From positions 426,487 through 490,486 of the forward strand of contig QRDG01000518.1 of assembly GCA_012064385.1 (NCBI GenBank): a stretch of DNA of 64,000 nucleotides, written 5' to 3'. Below are positions 22,470-34,600 of this stretch, in pieces (the first letter of the stretch is position 1; every line of letters starts with the position of its first letter). Position numbers and translations under genes: made by a program. Below the pieces are notes generated by a model, which saw only the letters and a program-made list of their open reading frames with translations, was not told the DNA's origin and did no database searches. This DNA is from Puccinellia tenuiflora. Taxonomy: Eukaryota; Streptophyta; Magnoliopsida; Poales; Poaceae.

Positions 22470-25400
22470 ATGTTGACCGGACACGTCAACGACGGGGCCG
22501 GCACATCTAAAGACCCACCGATAACGAGTGTCGAAGACCACGCCCGCCAGGCCAACTCGAAGTTTTGGGAGTTGTCCCAGAGGAGGGAGGAGGAGGAAAT
22601 AGATGCCATGGCGGACGATGAAGGCGAAGGCGATGCCGATGCCGGATCGTCGTCAAGTGATGGCGACGAAGATGATCAGACCACGGGGGCCGAGGATGGG
22701 ACCACCACCGACGGCGGTGAACGCACCGACGGCGGTGAACGCACCGACGGCGGCGAAGAGACGACCGATGGTGGTGTCGACCCAGCCGGTAAGAAAAAGG
22801 TCGTGAGGAAGAGTCGGCCACCGCCAACGCTCGGCACTAACCGCCAGGAGTTCACCAAAGTGTCAAAGACCGGCGCGCCCGAGGAGCCTACAGCCCTTGC
22901 CAAGGGCTACGGGATACAAATTGGGTGCATGCTCCGGGAGACCGTGACGATCAACACGAGGAACCTTCGAGATCCCGCCAACGAGCATTTCGTCCAGCTC
23001 CTCATGGAGAAGCTTCACGGGCGCTACAAGTTCCCCAAGGACTACGACAACCAGCTGCTCAAGAAAAATCCGGTGAACCAGCTGGCGCTCACGAAGATGA
23101 GCAACGCCTTGGCCAGCTGGAGATCCCGGGTGAAGAAGAGGATTGACGCGAAGAAAAGCTGGGAGGAGATAAAGGAGAAGGAGCCGATGCTCGAGTACGA
23201 TGACTTTGTGCTCTTCAAGGAGACGTTGGAGACCGATACCGCAAAAGGCTGGTCGGCATGGGGGAAGAGAATGTACGAGCAGAACATAGGCCACCACCGC
23301 CTCGGGAGCGGCGGCTACAGAGCAGCACAGGAGATTTGGGACAAGGAGGATGCCGAGCTTTTGCGTCTTGGCAAACCAAACATGTGGGACAAATTCACGG
23401 ACCCGCAAGTGAGGAATTTTGTGCGGGCACGCTACTACCTGTGCCCCAAAACAAAGGAGTTCAAAACCGACGACAAGTCCGTGAGGGACTTTGAGAAACT
23501 CCTGGTAAGCAACTTACCGCGGATCTCAGTAGTTCATTATTTGCAATCGATAATGAATCGATCCATGTAGTTCTAAATGGGTTCCGCCTTGCTTTTGCAG
23601 GATGCTGAAATAGCGGCCGCGACAGGTATAGAAGAACCTGCGCTAAGGGAGCCGTGGGACACTCCCTTCAACAGGGCGATCAACGTTGCCAAGAAGAGGC
23701 CCAAGAACAAGAAGATGACGTCCTCAGGACGTGTTGCCGGCTTTGGGCTGAGCACGAAGGTCGGCGTCCACTTCAAAGAGGACGCAGAGACCAGAAAGGA
23801 GAGGAGGACCAAGAGAGAGGAGGAGCAGGCACGGAAGATCCAGCACCTCGAGGCACAGGTGGCCGAGTTGCCGGCACAAATGGAGGCCAAGATGGAAGAA
23901 AAGTTGCGCCAGATGTTACCTCCTCAGCTGTGGGAGGGTCTAGCAAAGTGGAATGCTGCTGGTGGAGTTGGGCCGATACCGGTGCCCAGCATGAGCGGCA
24001 GCAACTCTCACCAGCACGCGTCGCCGAACATGGTGACCCCGCCCTCCAACCCCTTGGCGCATCCTCTCGCATTGGTGAGCCCGCAGCTGGCGGCGCCGGC
24101 GCCCAACACCAACACACAGCCGGCACCGTTGCTTCAGGATAAACGGGAGCAAGAGCTGACGCAGCCCCGTGTGTCCACACTTGCCGAGCTCGACGCCCTC
24201 ACCCAAGTAAGTGTTGAATGCTTCATCGTAGGCTCGACCTCACACACAATGAATAACACTTGATGACCCCAACATATATGTTGTCCCCGCAGGACGCCAA
24301 ATGCACATTCCTGCACCATGTCGACGGCGTGTTGAAGGATGTAGGCAAGGGCAGTATCGTTCAACCGAAGGGGCTTATGATGCACAACAAGCCAATCCCT
24401 GCTGGCTGGTTCCGGGTGAGGTTGGTGAGGGCCTTCAAGGGTTGCGAAAGAATCGACCCCCCCAGGCAACCCGAGGGAGCCGAAGAACATAAGGACCTTG
24501 ATGGCTGCTGCGGCTGGCCCTTGCTATGGCCCAAGACCCAGATTCGGCTTGCGAAGGAAGCACCCGCCGCCGCACCAAAGGTACATCCACCGCTAATCGT
24601 CGCCAACACCAAGAGGCATAAGCAGTTGGCCGCACACACGCCGTCGCCACAACCCAATGACGTGGAGGTTGCACCCAAGGATGATGTGGACGTTGACAAC
24701 TACCTCAACACCAACGCCATGGCCACCGACGGATTCTACATGCCTCCACTTGAAGAGCCAGCCTCCCGCGGTCAACAGGCCGGCCGTCCCTTGTCATGCA
24801 CGCAGCGTTTGTGGTTTGGCGGTTCTCAAGAGACGCCTGAGGGTGACGCCGGTGGTCCTCCTCTGGTTATTATCAGCCCCAACACACTACACAAGGCGGC
24901 CGGTGAGCAGCTGGCGGGATCCGCTTACCCCGTCGATAAGAAGAAGGTGCGGAAGCATAGCCGGAGCAAGAAGGGTTCGGTGAGCCAGCCGCCTCCGAAG
25001 AAGCAGGTCATCCGGCATCAGGACGGCTTGAGAGAAGCGCCCCGTGATTTCACGATGCACATAGCGGGCCAGCCGATTCTGACTAAGGAGCTGCTTGCTG
25101 TCGCGGAAGCACCCATGAGGAATTTGCATCACAGCATTCGACATCTCGAGGCCGTGCTTCTTAAAGAGAAGGACCCCGGGTACCCGGTCTTCACATGCAA
25201 GGTGCCAAAGGGACATGGCTTCGTCGAGGCAGCACCCGCGGATCTGTTCTACGTGCGGTACGAGGACATCTACAATCTGATGCACTCGAATCGTCTGGAC
25301 TACAACTTGGTCCGTCTCTACGCGCTCCACATGTCGTTGAAGGCCCAGAGGGAGAAAACCCCCGGCATAGCGATTGTGGACCCCTACTACATGCGCCCCG

Positions 25401-26165
25401 CTGTCTTGGCTGAGGACGAAGACCTGGAAGTGGTGAAGGAATACCTCGGGGATTTCTTCGAGAAGAACAAGACCAAGGATAGCATCCTTGTGCCTACCTT
25501 CCCCGAGTAAGTACACACATCCGGTCTCCATCGTAACACATTCTTAGATTTCATTTGTCCCTTCTTCCAACAATTCCGTTTCAATTGTTTTGCGCAGTGG
25601 CATATACTGCACACTCATCGCCATCTGCCCGAGGTTGTCGCAAGCAACGTACATAGACTCATCCAGTGACACGAAGCCGAAAAACTATGACAGAATCAAG
25701 CGTGTCCTGGATCTTGCTCTACAAGTCTACGTCGTAAAGGGAGGCAAGTTCTCCAAGGGGGGCGAAAGAAAGAAGGATGGCAGGAACGTCTCCAGCCACG
25801 TCACCAAGTTCCCCTGCGTCAAGCAGATGCAGGGCAGTGTGAAGGAGGCCTTCTACGCCCTCCATCACAGAAAGGGGTTCATGCAGGATTAACGGAATGA
25901 TGCGCTGCCGGCTAATCTCCGCCACTGGGCCACAAAGTTGGCAGAAATCGAGGATGCGGACCTCATGGAAGACTTCTGGCGCATCCAGAATCAGATATGT
26001 CTATGCATCCATGAAGATGTCATGACTCATGACAAGAGGAGGGACCTTTCACTGGGCAGAGCGCAGACTAACCGCGAGATCGAAGAACGCCTCGAGTTGC
26101 AGCGCGACAACAGGACCTTCATGACGAGAGAGGGCTGCCGACCGTTACCCAAGAGGTCTACATGA
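22470..26165 (+). pseudogene. CACTA second gene (plant transposase/TnpA-like with Ulp1-like C-terminus)
   Basis: Four exons join in phase: 22470-23504, 23601-24206, 24293-25506 and 25598-26165, all with GT..AG introns, giving 1140 codons. Exon 1 has an acidic, Thr/Gly/Asp-repeat N-terminus and then the plant En/Spm transposase-type region (ALASWRSRVKKRI, GGYRAAQEIWDKEDAEL). Exon 2 is coiled-coil-like (KREEEQARKIQHLEAQVAEL). Exon 4 (YCTLIAICPRL, YIDSS, FPCVKQ) resembles the Ulp1-like region found at the end of many plant CACTA proteins, but without a recognisable catalytic His or Cys. One in-frame TAA at 25890-25892 (probably CAA originally) interrupts exon 4; the frame continues to TGA at 26163. 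The first ATG at 22470 is chosen. The GC- and CT-rich 20930-21450 stretch is probably its leader. Confidence 0.85.
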
Positions 26166-26835
26166 TGTGTGTGTGCCTCTAGCTAGCAGCTAGTGTTGGT
26201 CGTGTGTGTCGTGTGTGTCGTCTGTATGTCGTAGACTTGATCGACTATCCTCGTGATGTTTAGGAACTATCATGTTGGACGTGTGTGGAGTCGTAAACCT
26301 TAACTTACCGAGGCTCCTAATGCCTATGTTGGACCTGCTTAATTATATGTGCTACTTTTGTTTTAGGTTTATGAATGTCTTTGCTATATTTCATGATCAT
26401 GCCATTCTATTCGTTGCATAACATGATATTGCAATGCCTTTGTCTATGTATGCCTTGTGCAGTGATGGCGAGTTGGCGGTAGCCAAGTGGAGGAGGCACC
26501 TATGGAAGAAGAACCCGAATGAAGATCATCATGGTCTTGTCCTTGCTCACCGCCGTCACCGTTGTCCTCTATTCGGTCATAGTCTAGGTGATGAGTCGAC
26601 TGATCGAATATGTATCGATATGCGTGCATGTGATCGATTTCGAACTTGTACTCGCATAACTTGCATGTGTAGTGTAATAATGCAACACTTGGACTCTCCA
26701 TATTGATGTATTTTGGCACTTTGTATGAATTTCATTTAGTTTCTGTGATATTCCTGTGATATATTGCTATATTACTGTCTGTTACTGTGTATTCCTGTAT
26801 TTCTGCTGTATTCTGGCATTTTTTTAAATCCTGCG

Positions 26836-27047
26836 AGTTGTCAGTGGCGCACCTATTTTCCTAGTCAGTGGCGCACCTTGTTCGTGGCGCACGGCACTGG
26901 GGTGCGCCACGGATGATTGTTAGTGGCGCATGGGGAAAGGGTGCGCCACGAATCTTAAATAGTTAGTGGCGTCTTATACGTGGCGCAGCGTGGTGCGCCA
27001 CTAACCCCAAAAAGGGTGCGCCACAGATAAGGATTTTCCTGCTAGTG
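26836..27047. repeat. Right subterminal repeats and terminus of the CACTA element
   Basis: Copies of GTGGCGCAC and GTGCGCCAC recur from 26840 to 27025, ending in the inverted terminus TTTCCTGCTAGTG at 27035-27047. Spacing is less regular than at the left end. Between 26166 and 26835 no further coding sequence is recognised. Confidence 0.9.
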
Positions 27048-27384
27048 AAGTATCCCTGATCTACACAAAAAAGACAAATGTGGGACTAAAAATAGTTTTC
27101 CCCCTTTTTTTGGAGCTACAAATTCGTTAGTTTCGTGTATCCCAATAAACATCGTATTTTATAGCAAAACTTTGTACATATGCTATATTTGTCCCAAAAT
27201 AATGGGCTCCATGGAGTCCGGAAGCCAAATTGACGCACTCTTCGGAAGTACTGCTTGAATACCTGTAAGTAGTGAGCTCTCAGCTTACTGATTCATGACA
27301 CTCTCCTTCCACGGGGAAATCTCTCATTTGAAATCCCATTATGCCAAATTTCATCGTACTATGCTCTCCAAAGAGCAACTCTTC

Positions 27385-27621
27385 TCAAAATCGCAAAACA
27401 AAAAGGTGCTGAGTTGGAATCCTATTATAACAATTCTTGTGGTTCTGGGGAATCCAGCTAGAACCAAGAACGGGGACTATTTCTCGCGATATCTTCTTAT
27501 GAAGCTTTGTTAGGGCATCTATATCTGCCTCCGGTTTATATGGGCAACCCGACAAGTAGACATCCACATGAATTAACTCGTCAACTCCCCAGACAATACT
27601 ATAGGAATCTATACTGAACAT
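27385..27621 (-). pseudogene. ndhK: Plastid ndhK fragment in the nucleus
   Basis: The minus-strand frame reads MFSIDSYSIVWGVDELIHVD and VDVYLSGCPYKPEADIDALT, matching the NdhK (NADH dehydrogenase subunit K) region with the GCPPKPEA motif and KISREIV after it. It is a C-terminal portion only; altered residues (GCPY for GCPP) and a stop after VLRF show decay. A nuclear copy would not be functional. Confidence 0.8.
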
Positions 27622-27654
27622 TTCCCCTATAATAGTACATGCTCAAATAGCAAT

Positions 27655-27870
27655 GACGTATTTTGGTTCAAGCATTTGCTCGTATAACCTCACTAAAGGG
27701 GGAGCCGAAGACGATTTCTTCTTTCTTTTATCACTCAGGAGTTGTGCGAGATGAAAGTCTCATGCACGGTTTTGCATGAGACAAAGAAGTGAGGAATCCT
27801 CTTTTCGATTCTGACTGCCGTACTCTTGTCGTTGCTCCACATCCGTGCTTCTTGATTACCTAAAACCAAA
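27655..27870 (+). pseudogene. ndhB: Plastid ndhB intron end and exon 2 start fragment
   Basis: GAGATGAAAGTCTCATGCAC followed by GGTTTTGCATGAGA is the domain V-like hairpin of a plastid group II intron. It is followed by AAGAAGTGAGGAATCCTCTT and TGTCGTTGCT, which I recognise as the 3' end of the ndhB intron and the start of exon 2. It ends within exon 2 and is degraded. Confidence 0.6.
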
Positions 27871-28407
27871 GACAAATCCGGAAGTCAAATCTAATATTGT
27901 GCCTCCGTTGCATGTTATATATATGTTGTATTAGCATCATGTTATTAGTTTCTTTCAGCTATGCTTCACGGATTCATTGTTTGATGCTCAACATAGAAGC
28001 ATTTTGAACCGCTAGATCCGCCTCATCTGAATCTTTTTATATGAGTATAAATAAATATAGATAAAAAAATCATAATTGCCTAAATTGATTGCAAAATGTT
28101 AGTACTATCGCATAAATTTGTTTTGGAAACAAAGCATGGAAGCTAACAAACTGCCGCAAACAAGCCACGTTCTGATCGGACGCTGGGGGCAGGGCAACTC
28201 CCATCGTGTGGCAACACCAATCCGATGGAACGCGATCCCTCTCCCCACTTCCGGACCTAGAAGAGCTGCCGCCCGCCGACGCCTCACTCCGGCCCCTCCG
28301 CCTCCGCCCCCACCGCCGCCCCCCCATCGTCGCTCTCCTTCTTCCTCGCCTCACGGGACGCCCCCGCTGCCGCCTCCTCCACCGCGTCCCAGCCCTTCCG
28401 ATTCGAG

Positions 28408-28572
28408 GTACGAGCTAGGTTTTTTTTTTCCCCAATCCGGCGAGCGATTCTCTCAGCCAAATCGATCCCACTAGGGAGGGAGCGATTCTCACGGTTTCTG
28501 GGTAGATCCGTCCCTGATTGCCCCTCCTTCCGTACTAATGCCCTAGCTTCTGCTGTCGTCGTCCCGCTGCAG
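28408..28572 (+). other. Probable 5' untranslated intron of UBP26
   Basis: TTCGAG|GTACGA at 28407/28408 and GCTGCAG|GGCGG at 28572 form a consistent GT-AG intron ending 39 bases before the ATG. The region upstream (28200-28407) is C-rich, as is usual for grass leaders; no clear TATA box is seen. Confidence 0.5.
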
Positions 28573-28611
28573 GGCGGCCAGCCGGTGGTTCCGTCTCCGG
28601 TTGATGGTACA

Positions 28612-31600
28612 ATGAGCGGCCACAACACCCGCAACAAGAACAAGCGGCCGCGGGCCAGCGATGACTCCTCCGACAGCCCCTCTCGCGCCGTCCTCAAGTA
28701 CGCATTGCCTTCTCCCCTTCCCTTCGTGGAGATTCAATAGTGAAAAAACAACAACAAAGGGGTCAGGTTCCAATGCATTTTACTGCTGCTAATCTGTCTT
28801 TGCTTGGTGATACTGCAGGAGGATACATTCCACGGGCACTGTCACGGCCGACGACATCCGACAGCTCTACAATGTGTGCAGGCCGGTCTGCCAGGGCTGC
28901 CACGGGAACACCAAGGACTCGCCCAACTGCTTCTGCGGGCTGGTCCCCGCCGGCTCCGGCGGGGCGAGGAAGTCTGGCCTGTGGCAGAAGCACGGCGACC
29001 ACGTCCGTGGCCTCGGTCCCGACCCGTCCAAGGACCTCCGCGAGTCCACCGAGACGCCTGCCGGGCTGACCAACCTGGGAGCCACCTGCTACGCCAACAG
29101 CATACTCCAGTGCCTCTACATGAACACCTCCTTCCGCTCGGGCATCTTCTCCCTGGAGCCGGAGACCCTGGAGAAGCACCCTGTTCTCGATCAGCTGGCC
29201 CGGTTGTTTGCGCAGCTGCACTCCAGCAAGATGGCCTTCATTGACTCTGCGCCTTTTATCCAAACATTGGAGCTCGACAACGGTGTCCAGCAGGACAGTC
29301 ATGAATTCCTCACCTTGTTTCTATCTCTGCTGGAGCGTTCGTTGAATCACTCCAAGGTCCCTGGCGCTAAAGCTATAGTGCAGCATTTGTTTCGCGGGAG
29401 TGTGTCGCATGTGACCCGGTAGGTAAATACCCAAATGCATTTCAAGTCAGATTTTACTAGTGCTTTCAAGATTGAATTTGGAAATGGAATGGAACTAAAC
29501 TTTTTAGTTTCTAGAAGCTTTGCATTTTCAAGATTATTATTGTAGTGTGCTGTCTTTTTCTCTCTCATATCAAGTCTTCTTGCATTTGCTTCATGTTTTG
29601 CTGGATCTCGTGCTTACTGCTTAGATAAGCTATTGTGCACAGGCAGAAACTCTGATTTTGTTATTGTTTTGATTACTCACATACTTAGGCAGGAAGAAAT
29701 AAAGTAGACACATGCTTTCAGGTTGCAAGATCTTTGTTTACAGTGTACCATAACTATTATTATAGTGCATTCACAATGTCAGACCCAACAAGCCTGCACA
29801 TATAAGTGAATGATAAATATGACATGGTTAGTTCATTGTACTGGTTATTTTTGTGGAGAACTGATGTTGGACATTTTATATATACTTTAGGTGTTCAACA
29901 TGTGGAAGGGATTCTGAAGCATCTTCAAAAATCGAAGACTTCTATGAATTGGAGCTGAACATTAAAGGATTAAACAATTTAGAAGAAAGTTTGGATGACT
30001 ACTTGAGTGTGGAGGCGCTGAATGGAGATAACCAATACTCCTGTGGGTCATGCCAGAAAAGGGTAGACGCCACCCGTTGTATAAAGCTTCGCTCGCTCCC
30101 TCCTGTTGTTAATTTTCAGCTCAAGCGTTATGTTTTCTTGCCAAAGGTGATATACTCTGCTCTGTGGCTAGTCCATAGGTTTTTTTTTTTTGCTATACAA
30201 TTGTCTAACTTATTTCAACTCCAGACAACAACGAAGAAAAAGATATCTTCATCATTCAGTTTTCCGGGACAACTAGATATGGGAAAGCGGTTGTCAAACC
30301 CTTCATCTAGTTACAATTATGACCTGGCTGCTATTTTGATTCACAAGGGTAGTGCTGCTAATAGTGGGCATTATGTGGCACATATAAAGGATGAAAGTAG
30401 CGGTCAGTGGTGGGAGTTTGATGATGAGTGTGTATCCAAACTTGGTTCTCATCCTTTTGGTGAAAAGCCAGGCAAGTCATCTGATAAAGCTGATCAGAAA
30501 TCTCAAGGTACTTCTACAGACGTTTCTGTGGCAAATGGAAACAGTAGCAATCATAAGGCTTCACCGATTTCTGCTATGGGAGAGATGTTTTCTTCCACAG
30601 ATGCTTACATGCTAATGTACAAACGTTCGAGTAAGGATGACAACTGTGTTGAAAGCAACAATATTGTGGAAGCCAATACTAGTTCACTTCCGCACCATTT
30701 TGTGGATGAAATTGATGCATCGAATGCATCATATGTAAAGGAATGCGAGGAGTACCAAAGTAAGAAAGATAGCTTCTTGGCCTCCGTAACAGAGAGGCGT
30801 CAAGAAGTTAAATCTGTTCTGACAGAAGCACCTGCTGCTCCAGACGATGATTCTTATTTTTGGATTTCAGCAGACTGGCTTCGTGAATGGGCAGATAGTG
30901 CTACCCCTCCCTCGTGAGTTCCCTAGAGTGCCTTTTTAAATTTTTTCCTCTATATTTGAATGCTTATTATTTAGTGTCACGACTACAAAATCCATGCAAC
31001 TGTCCCTTAGTTCCGTATAAATTCATAGTTTCTTGCTGCTGTGACCATGTCGTACTGTTGTAATGTCAGCTATCGATAGTCTTGTTGCTAGCTTATCATG
31101 GGCCACACATCTGTGGAATTATAAAAAAAAAGCTGGACGTTAAATTGTATAATGCTTCAATTTGTATCACAAAATATCTAGTATCTAAGTATGTCCATTG
31201 CATTCATTTATTGACTGAACACAACAACCCTCATGGTAGACTAAGGTCTTGTAATGGCATCATATGTCTGTACTGCTAGGTTTAACCTATGTGGCTCATG
31301 TACTTGGAAGGAGCTGGTTGGTCTTGTAGTTAACTTCAGCTATTGTTATTTGCTAATATTGTCCATTATTTAGCTCCAGGTTAGATCAGATTTTCTTTAC
31401 GTGATATACCACTGGGTAGCCTTTTGAATCCTGGGGTTTACTCTCCATCCGAATATATAGGTTATATATTTTGATTGGTTAAGAAAAGACTTTGGCAATC
31501 CGAAATATATTATGTAACCAATAATATTGGATTTGTGTTTAAAAAATACTTATGATTGTGATTTTGCATCACATGAACCACATAGTAATGACCTAATTAT

Positions 31601-34600
31601 TGGTCAAAGCCTTGTCTTAACTTTTAACCCAGTCAAAATTTGGTAATCCAAAATATATTACCCAGAGTTGATGTCATTGGATTTGTATTTAAAAAAATAC
31701 TTATGATTGTGACTGCATCACATAAACCACAAAGTATTGAACTAATTGTTGGTCAAAGCCTTGTCTTAACTTTTAACTAATCAAAATACGCCTTATATAT
31801 CCAGATTGATCGAGTAATATGAAAGTGGTCTTCTCTCTTCACATGTGTACACAATTCATTAAGCACATTTTACGAAGTGATTGATAAATTAACTAGATAC
31901 ATTTTTACATCACGTGTGTACACAGTTCATTATCAGTAACGAGAAGCGAACCATGAAGGAATCAAGGTCAAGTCCAGAAGATAATGGTAGTGAACCATTT
32001 TGGCACTCATTAGTTTTGTGAAATATGCGCTCTCCATGATATAAGTGCTATGTGGAGAAATTCTCTAGATTTTCCCCACTGAAATTTTGCATGGCTGCAC
32101 TCCTTATCACGGCTGTTAAAAAACGGGTTGAGTTCAAACTGTAGTTAATTTTTTTGAACTAGATTAGCAGTTACGTTTCCGGTTGAGGAGGAATGTGGAC
32201 TACACAGCTCGCCGCCGGGTTTCACCTGAAACTGTTTTTTGACAGCCTTCTTGTTAAGCATATATTCTTCTCAAAAGATGTATCCTTAGGATATCCTTAT
32301 TACAACTTCATTTTGGTTCTGCAGTTCCATTGACAACAGTCCAATTCAATGTGAACATGGAAAGGTTCCAGCATCTAAAGTCGCATCCATGAAGCGATTA
32401 TCGGCTAAAGCTTGGGAAAAGCTACTTTCCAAGGTGAGAAATTCCTCTTCTTACTGGTTTTCATTTCTTAGAAGCATTTCCTTCAGATTGCTCACTAGGA
32501 ATATTTTCTATTCATGAGAATGTCTTCAGTTATTTGCAAGAAATCTATAATAGTCTTGGTGAATATTGCTTACATTTTTATTGGAAACATATTAGTATGG
32601 AGGAGGACCAACACTCAGCAAGGATGATGCTTGCATGGAGTGTCTCAAGGATGGAGCAAAAACTGCAGTGTCTGCTGATGTCTATCGTGATCGAAAAGCA
32701 TCATTAAAAAATCTTGCAGAAGCAGCGCTTGCTGGAAATATCCCTGACGGTGTTTGTTACTTTGTTTCGAAGACATGGTATGGAAAGGACATCCTTGTCT
32801 TAATTTCTGGTCTTTGTTCTGTACGTGACTTGTGCACTTAAAATTATTTTCCTTATCTGCTGCCTTTGTGGAGCTATTTATATATAAATAAAATATTCTG
32901 CTTATAGCCCTTGCCAATTTCAATCTCATTATAATGATCTACTATAGTGTGTCCATGTATAAATTCTTATCTACGGTTTCACCAACAAGAATCATATTTA
33001 AAAGTCTATATTTTTATCTTTACCTTCTACTCCCTCTGTTCCACAATATAAGCCTTCTAGTAAGCTAAACTAGCTTGCTAAAAAGGCTTATATTATGGAA
33101 CAGAGGAAGTACCTTTTAAAGGTTGTTAAATGTGAACTTTCTTTTTGTGCAATACCTCAACCATTGTCTGACATGTTATATTATGTTATGCCCTTCTATT
33201 TATGTTTTAAAAAAATTACTGCGATTCAAAGGAGCCGGTACATATTCAAATACTTCGAACATCTGCGTACAAATGGACCATATCAGTTTTATTAGTCATA
33301 GTTGCTCCAGTTCTATAATTTATCTCGCAAGTGTCGGGGCGTGAAGTCTCGAATTCTTTTCTTACTCATGAAATAAAGGTCTATAACGAGTACAGATAGT
33401 TTGATGTGAGGAAAATGGAAAAAAGTCTGCATTATTCAAACTCAAAGTTACGAATCACACATGTAAAACGTTTTTGTATTTTATGGAAAGTTTGGAGCTT
33501 AAGAAAATGATTATTTGAGCATTGGCGCAAACATCACCATGGTGTGGTCAATCATCATAATTTTTTATTAGGATATTTATCTTAACCAGTTACCAATTAT
33601 AATCTAAGTATGTCTGGCAGTTGTTCTATGAATTTCAGACTCCTGCCTCACAGTGATCTACTTTTCTTGTTTCTCCCAGGTTGACCCATTGGTTGCGAAG
33701 AAAAAATGTGGATATCAATTCCAATGTTGATAATGGACCAACAAGTGCTCTAAGATGCAGCCATGGGAATCTTCTTCCAGAGCACGCTCCTGGAGCAAAG
33801 CGGGTATCTGTGCCAGAGAGCCTATGGCTGTTTCTCTACGACACCACCAGTGCAAGGAAAGGTGACAATATTGTGACTTTTCCGTCAGATTGTCAACCAT
33901 GTGAAACTTGTGGCCAGAAATTGTCAGTTGTTGCTTCTGTTCAGGATAATCTTAGGTGAGCTAAGAAAACCATAATACAACAAATTTCTTAATGTTGGAT
34001 AATGGGTTGTTCACTTAAAGTGGATGGTTAATATTAATTTTCTTTTGGCACGTTATTTATCTCTCCAGAGCAGTGAAACTGAAGCAACGACAGAAACATG
34101 AGAAGTTAATATCTGGGAAAGGCTTTGCACTTCACCCTGGGCAAAAGTATTATTTGGTTCCTTCCTCATGGTTGTCAGAATGGAGAACTTACATCACCGC
34201 GACTGGAAAAAATATTTCATCGTTACCAGAACCTCTAAGTCTCGAAGCTGCTATAAGTTCACTTAAATGCGAGAAGGTAAACTAACTCTGTTTCTGCTCT
34301 GTTGACTAATCATGTATGTTGGTACGTGTAATTGGTTATGAAAAGGCGAGAAAAGTCTATTACTCTAGTATGTAAATTCGTAGAATCAGATCAATCATCA
34401 ATGCGAAGCTTGGTGTCAGGATATGTGGCTTGAAGTTAAATTGATATTCTCCTATTGTGAGATCATTAGATGAATATTAGTTATTTTTTTGTAAAGCATT
34501 GGTGAAGACATCAGTTCACGATGACTTGTGAACAGAATTGTGGTGAAACTGATTGTCAGAACAATTTGGTCAAGGATTTGCATGTTTTGTACAGAATAAC

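Larger units (their letters stand above)
15680..27047 (+). mobile_element. Complete CACTA (En/Spm-type) DNA transposon, 11.4 kb
   Basis: The left end reads CACTAGTAGGAAAACCCTTA; the right end, read on the minus strand, is CACTAGCAGGAAAATCCTTA. Flanks are AAG (15677-15679) and AAG (27048-27050), the 3-bp duplication expected for CACTA elements. Both ends carry arrays of GTGGCGCAC/GTGCGCCAC palindromes, the presumed transposase-binding sites. Inside are a tnp2-like transposase gene, an inter-genic hairpin and a second gene. All coding frames carry lesions, so this copy is not autonomous, but its ends could still be mobilised by a relative. Confidence 0.95.
27231..27876. other. Nuclear insertion of plastid DNA (rearranged)
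   Basis: Two plastid pieces from distant plastome locations lie side by side: an ndhK fragment on the minus strand and the end of the ndhB intron with the start of exon 2 on the plus strand. The insert is bracketed by TCCGGAAGCCAAAT (27217-27230) and TCCGGAAGTCAAAT (27877-27890). Divergence from plastid sequence indicates an old transfer. Confidence 0.7.

Noticed and set aside
15540..27230. CACTA element inserted in a MITE of the GGGCTCC..GGAG type
   Set aside because: Short similarity at 15557 and 27203 is too weak and the interior halves do not clearly pair.
27217..27890. Plastid insert as a transposon with 14-bp target duplication
   Set aside because: The flanking repeat is imperfect and the inside is organelle DNA without terminal structures; reported only as possible microhomology.
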